Positions 7,293-10,641 of a stretch of DNA of 10,641 nucleotides are shown piece by piece. Where the stretch lies: contig RFWS01000033.1 in assembly GCA_009921985.1 (NCBI GenBank), positions 1 through 10,641 of the forward strand, in the 5' to 3' direction. Source of the DNA: a bacterium. Its GTDB lineage: Bacteria; Verrucomicrobiota; Verrucomicrobiia; Methylacidiphilales; Verrucolacustridaceae. The notes beneath the pieces are model-generated. The model did not search any database, was not told the origin of the DNA, and saw only the letters and a program-made list of their open reading frames with translations. Position 1 is the stretch's first letter, and each line of letters begins with the position of its first letter. The translations under genes and the position numbers were made by a program.

Positions 7293-8030
7293 TTATTGTC
7301 CTTTAAAAAGTCTTTTCGATAGCGATTCTGGCAAACCAGCCTTGGTGATTTTAGCTGATGCTTTTTCAATGTTGTAATTCACGCGTCTCAGGTCGACCCA
7401 CTGCTCGTGGGGGTCATAAACGGCGTAGGAAGCCCGCCAGTCCCCGTCCCGGGGTTGGCCGACCGAGCCTACGTTGAAGAGAAATTTTCGCCCGATTTTG
7501 GTGCGATCCGGATGAACATCAACATGACGAAACTCCAGCGGGCGGACATCCTTTTCTTGGGCAAAGGCGCAGGGTCGATGGGTATGGCCCACAAAACAAA
7601 CCGGGGTTTTTTGGTAGAGAAAGCAAGTTTCGGCCTCCAACCGGGTGGAAATATAGCCCCAGGATTCAGGCCCATCCAAGGTGGCATGAACCAGGGTGAT
7701 GGGATCCTCCATCCAAGTCATCGGCATCCTCCGGAGAAAGTTGAGTTGGGACGGATTCAGTTGGCCACGGGCAAATGCCAGGGAAACCTGGGCGGGTTCA
7801 GAAAAGGAAGTGGGGGTCTTCTTTATGGTGACCCAATCGTCATGGTTGCCTCGCACTACCGGACATCCAAGAGCCCGCACCGCTTCGAGACATTCGGCCG
7901 GATTCGCCCCATATCCCACCAAATCCCCCAGGCAGAGGGGATGTGTCACCCCTTGCTCCTCCATGTCCGAAAAAACCGCCTCCAACGCCTCCAAATTCCC
8001 GTGAATGTCTCCGAAGATTCCGTATTTCAT
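7293..8030 (-). CDS. Calcineurin-like metallophosphoesterase (YfcE/MJ0936-like)
   Basis: A 245-residue cytoplasmic phosphoesterase with the full set of two-metal ligands: GDIHGN (D8, H10), GDLVGYG (D36), GNHDD (N62, H63), a His in LVHATL (H115) and GHTHRP (H149, H151), followed by GSVGQPRDGD. This is the compact bacterial type related to YfcE and MJ0936, which splits phosphodiester bonds with Mn or similar metals; the natural substrate cannot be predicted. Members of this form, with LGDLVGYGANP and VVRGNHD, are common in PVC bacteria. The start is fixed by an ATGA overlap with the stop of the TPR gene (8027-8030), with only a poor Shine-Dalgarno, so translation is probably coupled. It is the last gene of the right-hand operon. 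No clear terminator follows its stop, only AT-rich sequence. Confidence 0.92.
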   Translation of the reverse strand: MKYGIFGDIHGNLEALEAVFSDMEEQGVTHPLCLGDLVGYGANPAECLEAVRALGCPVVRGNHDDWVTIKKTPTSFSEPAQVSLAFARGQLNPSQLNFLRRMPMTWMEDPITLVHATLDGPESWGYISTRLEAETCFLYQKTPVCFVGHTHRPCAFAQEKDVRPLEFRHVDVHPDRTKIGRKFLFNVGSVGQPRDGDWRASYAVYDPHEQWVDLRRVNYNIEKASAKITKAGLPESLSKRLFKGQ

Positions 8031-8797
8031 CGAGCAGCTTTTCCGGGGGCTCCCTGGGTTTGTTTTTGCAGACGCTGGATCTCGCGATCCACGATTTCGG
8101 GCTTGCGGGCGGGATCAGGGTTCTCTCCCATCGAAACCCTCAGTTTCTGAAAATAAGCCAAGGCGGCTGCAGGGTCGCCTGCTTTTTCCAGGGCATAGCC
8201 AACGAACCGCTCGAGATACGGGGGGGCGTCACCCTTGGTCAAAGCTTCCCGGTAGCAGGCCGCGGCCGCCTGATAATCCTCCAACCGCTGCCAATACAAA
8301 TCTCCCAGTCTTTGAAACAGAAGTGATTTTTCAGGTATCGCCTTGGTGCCGCGTTCCAGCAACTGCCTTCCTGCCTCCGTCCAACTCCTCGCCTCCATCC
8401 TTCTTTTCGTTTCGTTGGCGGTCCCTGCATAACGCTCGGCCGCCACGGCGGCATTCCAGGCCAGATGCCAGGAAGCCAAATCCCAAAAAAGGGCCACTCT
8501 TGGCTGCAGAAGAGTGGCCAACTCCAGCGCACTCCGCACCCGGACCCATTGTTGCTCTTCCCAAGCAGTGTGAGCCTCCAACATCAGCGAGTTCGCTGCC
8601 AAACCCCGGAATCCCCCGAGTGCCGCCAAGAGCAAACCTTGCCCCAGTTTTTCACGGACCGCCACGGCGGTCGGCCCACGAAACCCGACCGTGGCCCACC
8701 GTTGTTCCCGCGTCATCCGGATTTCCCAAGGAAGTTTGCCTGCCCCCCAAGCCAACATCAGCAAGACGGCCAGGGCCATGGGGAAAGTCCGGCTCAT
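8027..8797 (-). CDS. Membrane-anchored TPR protein of an ABC-transporter operon
   Basis: A 256-residue protein with one N-terminal hydrophobic segment (about 5-20) that would act as a signal anchor or signal peptide, leaving the rest outside the cytoplasmic membrane. The middle part has a helical block, GFRGLAANSLMLEAHTAWEE to WHLAWNAA (about 62-117). TPR-like helix pairs follow at about 158-188 (LLFQRLGDLYW, YQAAAACYREAL) and 193-220 (YLERFVGYALEKAGDPAAALAYFQKL). The C-terminus is charged and low in complexity. The ATG at 8797 is chosen over an in-frame TTG at 8818 because the Shine-Dalgarno lies between them. It follows the permease stop by 1 nt and overlaps the phosphoesterase start. I recall similar proteins in Verrucomicrobiota next to this type of ABC transporter, but no function is known to me. 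A scaffold role beside the exporter is inference. Confidence 0.85.
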   Translation of the reverse strand: MSRTFPMALAVLLMLAWGAGKLPWEIRMTREQRWATVGFRGPTAVAVREKLGQGLLLAALGGFRGLAANSLMLEAHTAWEEQQWVRVRSALELATLLQPRVALFWDLASWHLAWNAAVAAERYAGTANETKRRMEARSWTEAGRQLLERGTKAIPEKSLLFQRLGDLYWQRLEDYQAAAACYREALTKGDAPPYLERFVGYALEKAGDPAAALAYFQKLRVSMGENPDPARKPEIVDREIQRLQKQTQGAPGKAAR

Positions 8798-8798
8798 C

Positions 8799-9644
8799 CT
8801 ACAAATCCCTTCCTTCAAACAACCAGGCGGCCGCCATCAACAAAACCAGAACGTAGGTAATCGAGTAAGCCGCAACCTCCAGGGTGGCACGCCAGTAAAC
8901 CACATTTCCTGCCACAATCTCGTCGATCAGATTGTAGAGATTGAAATCTGGAACCAAAAGCGCCACCGCGGCCAAAAACATCTTCAGAATCCAGCCAAGA
9001 GTTTCTCCGGATTCCAACCACTGCTCCCGCGCCACACTTTGCAGATGACCGATGAAAACCACCATCAAGGTCATGGCGACGACAAACGTCGTCGAAGTCG
9101 CCAGGGTGCTGAAAAACACCGCGATGGCCGAAATGACAAAAAGTTTGGCGGCCATCAGGACAAAAGCCTGCCAAAGCCTCGGATCCCGGGCTTCTGCCTG
9201 AATGGCTTGGGCCACCGCCGTGTCGCTCCCCTCAGTTCCCATCAGTTGGGCCTCCTTCCAACGAAGAACCACCCAAAACATCAAGGCCATGATCATCAGC
9301 ATGGCTCCGAGCAAGGCGGCCAAACCGAGATATTTCCCCAAGACGAATTCCCAACGACGCAACGGACGACAGAGGGCCGTCAGAATTGTTCTCCGCTCAA
9401 TTTCCGCCGGGATCAACTGGGCGGCTCCTAACAATCCAACCAGTAAGCCGGTCAAGCTGATGGTCGCGTATCCCAGGTCCTTCAGGAACTTGAACTGCTC
9501 CTGAAAGGAAAAATCCGCGAAATAATTCGCCCCACCCAAAAAAACCAGGCCAAAAATCAACATGACGGCAAAGACCTTCTGCCGCACGGCCTCTAAAAAC
9601 GTGTTGCCTGCAACCGCCCGAATTCGTCGCCAACTTTCGCTCAT
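8799..9644 (-). CDS. ABC transporter permease, ABC-2 / NosY-like family
   Basis: A 281-residue integral membrane subunit of an ABC exporter. Hydrophobic spans are seen at about 24-41, 58-77, 104-127, 159-178, 184-203, possibly 217-231, and 256-276, giving six or seven passes. The cytoplasmic EIERRT motif (81-86), followed by CRPLRRWEFVLGKYLGL, is characteristic of ABC-2 permeases of the NosY/GldF-like type that work with a separate ATPase. The substrate is unknown. The ATG at 9644 overlaps the ATPase stop in an ATGA (9641-9644) and has a GGAG 11 nt upstream. The frame is open further upstream to 9797, but that extension (Gly/Arg-rich, inside the ATPase gene) is not part of the protein. The adjacent ATPase is its clear partner. 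Confidence 0.92.
   Translation of the reverse strand: MSESWRRIRAVAGNTFLEAVRQKVFAVMLIFGLVFLGGANYFADFSFQEQFKFLKDLGYATISLTGLLVGLLGAAQLIPAEIERRTILTALCRPLRRWEFVLGKYLGLAALLGAMLMIMALMFWVVLRWKEAQLMGTEGSDTAVAQAIQAEARDPRLWQAFVLMAAKLFVISAIAVFFSTLATSTTFVVAMTLMVVFIGHLQSVAREQWLESGETLGWILKMFLAAVALLVPDFNLYNLIDEIVAGNVVYWRATLEVAAYSITYVLVLLMAAAWLFEGRDL
8807..8815 (-). promoter_or_regulatory. Ribosome binding site that fixes the TPR gene start
   Basis: The minus strand reads AAGGAAGGG at 8815-8807, nine bases before the ATG at 8797-8795. It lies inside the last codons of the permease gene, and the permease stop TAG (8801-8799) sits between it and the ATG. Its position downstream of the TTG at 8818 rules out that longer start. 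Confidence 0.7.
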
Positions 9645-10495
9645 CGCCGTTCTTTCTCCGGCAGGCTCCGCAGGAAAAAATCTTCCAACCGCTCCCGTGG
9701 GAATCCTTCCTGCATAATTTCGGCCCCCTGCTGCACTAACCATGCATGGAGCTCCTTGCGCCGGTCTTCCCTCAATCCCCTCGCCCGAACCTGCCACTCG
9801 GTGGTTTGCGTCAAAAGATCTTCCAGACGACCTTCCCGCAGTTTTTGCCCCCGGTGCAGGATGATGACCCGGTCCGCCACATCCTCCACCTGCTCCAGGA
9901 GGTGACTCGAAAAGATCACGGTTTTGCCGCGCTGCTTTAGCTCGCGGATCAGATCCCGAATTTCCCGGGATCCGGCGGGATCCACCCCGGCGGTCGGTTC
10001 ATCGAGCATGACGATTTCCGGATCACTCACCAAGGCACCAGCCAAACCTGCCCGCTGAAGCATTCCTTTGGAGTAGGTCCGCAAGGGTCTCTGGCCCGCT
10101 TCCCCCCCCAAGCGCACGAGGGCGAGGAGTTCCTGCACCCTTGCCTCCAGCCTCTTTCCTCCCATCCCGCATAATTTTCCGTAGTAGGAAACGAGCTCCG
10201 CCCCGGAGAGAAAGGCGGGAAAGTAGGGATTTTCCGGAAGAAATCCGATCTGCTTCCGTGCCGCCAGGGTTCCCGCCCGGAAACCACATACCTCCGCCTG
10301 ACCCGCTGTTGGACGGAGTAATCCGAGGATCATTTTCATGGCCGTGCTCTTGCCGCTTCCGTTGGGGCCCAGCAAGCCGAACACTTCTCCCCGCTTCACT
10401 TCAAGATCCAGGCCCTCCACCGCCAAAACCCGGCCGCGCCCCCAGCCCAGTTTGAATTCCTTGCGCAGGGAACCGGTCAACACCGCCGGGCTCAT
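9641..10495 (-). CDS. ABC transporter ATP-binding protein
   Basis: A 284-residue nucleotide-binding subunit with all motifs of the family: Walker A GPNGSGKST (43-51, K49), a Q-loop position that reads PEN (E88) in place of Gln as in many ABC-2 exporters, signature YSKGMLQR (141-148, in place of LSGGQ), Walker B IVMLDEP (161-167, D165/E166) and switch H198 in SSH. The C-terminal 60 or so residues are an extension after HRGQKLREG, typical of this class. It energises the permease encoded directly downstream. The ATG at 10495 has a GGAGAGGA 11 nt upstream and overlaps the stop of the preceding gene. Substrates of this class range from lipids and antibiotics to copper-enzyme maturation factors and gliding components, and none can be chosen here. 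Confidence 0.95.
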   Translation of the reverse strand: MSPAVLTGSLRKEFKLGWGRGRVLAVEGLDLEVKRGEVFGLLGPNGSGKSTAMKMILGLLRPTAGQAEVCGFRAGTLAARKQIGFLPENPYFPAFLSGAELVSYYGKLCGMGGKRLEARVQELLALVRLGGEAGQRPLRTYSKGMLQRAGLAGALVSDPEIVMLDEPTAGVDPAGSREIRDLIRELKQRGKTVIFSSHLLEQVEDVADRVIILHRGQKLREGRLEDLLTQTTEWQVRARGLREDRRKELHAWLVQQGAEIMQEGFPRERLEDFFLRSLPEKERR

Positions 10496-10641
10496 CGGAT
10501 TTGAAATCCTCTCCGCCCCGCCTCCACCTCCACCTCCCGCCCCTCCTGTTTCCGGATGAATCCCTCGAGATGGCTGTGGGCGATTTCACTCAGATTGGTT
10601 AAGTATGATGTATCAACGCCTTCGACCACAAACGCTGCTTT
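10492..10641 (-). CDS. 3' end of the first visible gene of the ABC operon (partial, unknown)
   Basis: The frame is open from the right edge for 49 residues and stops with a TGA that overlaps the ATPase start in an ATGA (10492-10495). This is the same junction as at two other places in the operon, which makes it a good candidate for a real gene. The visible end contains VVEGVDTSYLTNLSEIAHSH, a helix-like stretch, and then a charged tail rich in Gly, Arg and Glu that ends GFQIR. I do not recognise the family. The charged tail is encoded by a GGAGGT-rich tract, so its residues may reflect RNA-level selection as much as protein function. Confidence 0.6.
   Translation of the reverse strand, partial: KAAFVVEGVDTSYLTNLSEIAHSHLEGFIRKQEGREVEVEAGRRGFQIR
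10507..10514 (-). promoter_or_regulatory. Ribosome binding site of the ABC ATPase gene
   Basis: The minus strand reads GGAGAGGA at 10514-10507, 11 bases before the ATG at 10495. It lies at the end of a longer purine-rich tract (to about 10547) holding several more GGAGG copies inside the last codons of the upstream gene. It supports the ATG at 10495 as the start. Confidence 0.6.

Noticed and set aside
8005..8856. Plus-strand open frame of 283 codons, and its neighbours at 7407-8150 and 8691-9431
   Set aside because: All lie opposite the phosphoesterase, TPR and permease genes, which have strong family or operon evidence; the products are Pro/Arg/Ser-rich without domains.
9645..9797. Longer start for the ABC permease
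   Set aside because: The extra 51 residues lie wholly inside the ATPase gene and are Gly/Arg-rich, while the ATG at 9644 has a GGAG and the ATGA overlap.

Overview
The window looks like chromosomal DNA of a Verrucomicrobiota-type (PVC group) bacterium. This is inferred from gene content, with no ribosomal or marker gene to confirm it. The clues are two tandem GspE/PilB ATPases followed by one GspF/PilC, a NosY-like ABC exporter fused in one transcription unit with a TPR protein and a phosphodiesterase, a DUF3431 protein, and a protein made of Trp-anchored 'homing endonuclease-associated' repeats. Base composition is fairly GC-rich (well above 50% by eye), apart from one sharp AT-rich gap at 7203-7292 (about 26% GC by my count).

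Left part, plus strand (112-5460): a tight transcription unit of gspE/pilB-like gene 1, gspE/pilB-like gene 2 and gspF/pilC, with gaps of 6 and 5 nt, followed 16 nt later by a DUF3431 gene. The three secretion genes encode the cytoplasmic motor and the inner-membrane platform of a type IV pilus or type II secretion machine. No pilin, secretin or PilT-type gene lies in the window. A possible 3' end of an upstream gene occupies 2-115.

Middle, minus strand (5457-7181): a probable secreted or lipid-anchored protein of unknown function, preceded 48 nt upstream by a four-repeat, probably DNA-binding protein. The latter has its own good sigma70-type promoter in the AT-rich gap. The DUF3431 gene and the secreted-protein gene converge and share the bases TTAA of their stop codons.

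Right part, minus strand (7293-10641): a compact operon read right to left. It holds the 3' end of an unrecognised gene, an ABC ATPase, an ABC-2 type permease, a membrane-anchored TPR protein and a calcineurin-like metallophosphoesterase. Three of the four junctions are ATGA stop/start overlaps and the fourth has a 1-nt gap, so the genes are almost certainly co-transcribed and translationally coupled. No tRNA, rRNA, CRISPR array, insertion sequence or convincing terminator was seen. The best candidates for new biology are the nuclease-less repeat protein, the uneven ATPase pair and the ABC-TPR-phosphoesterase operon.
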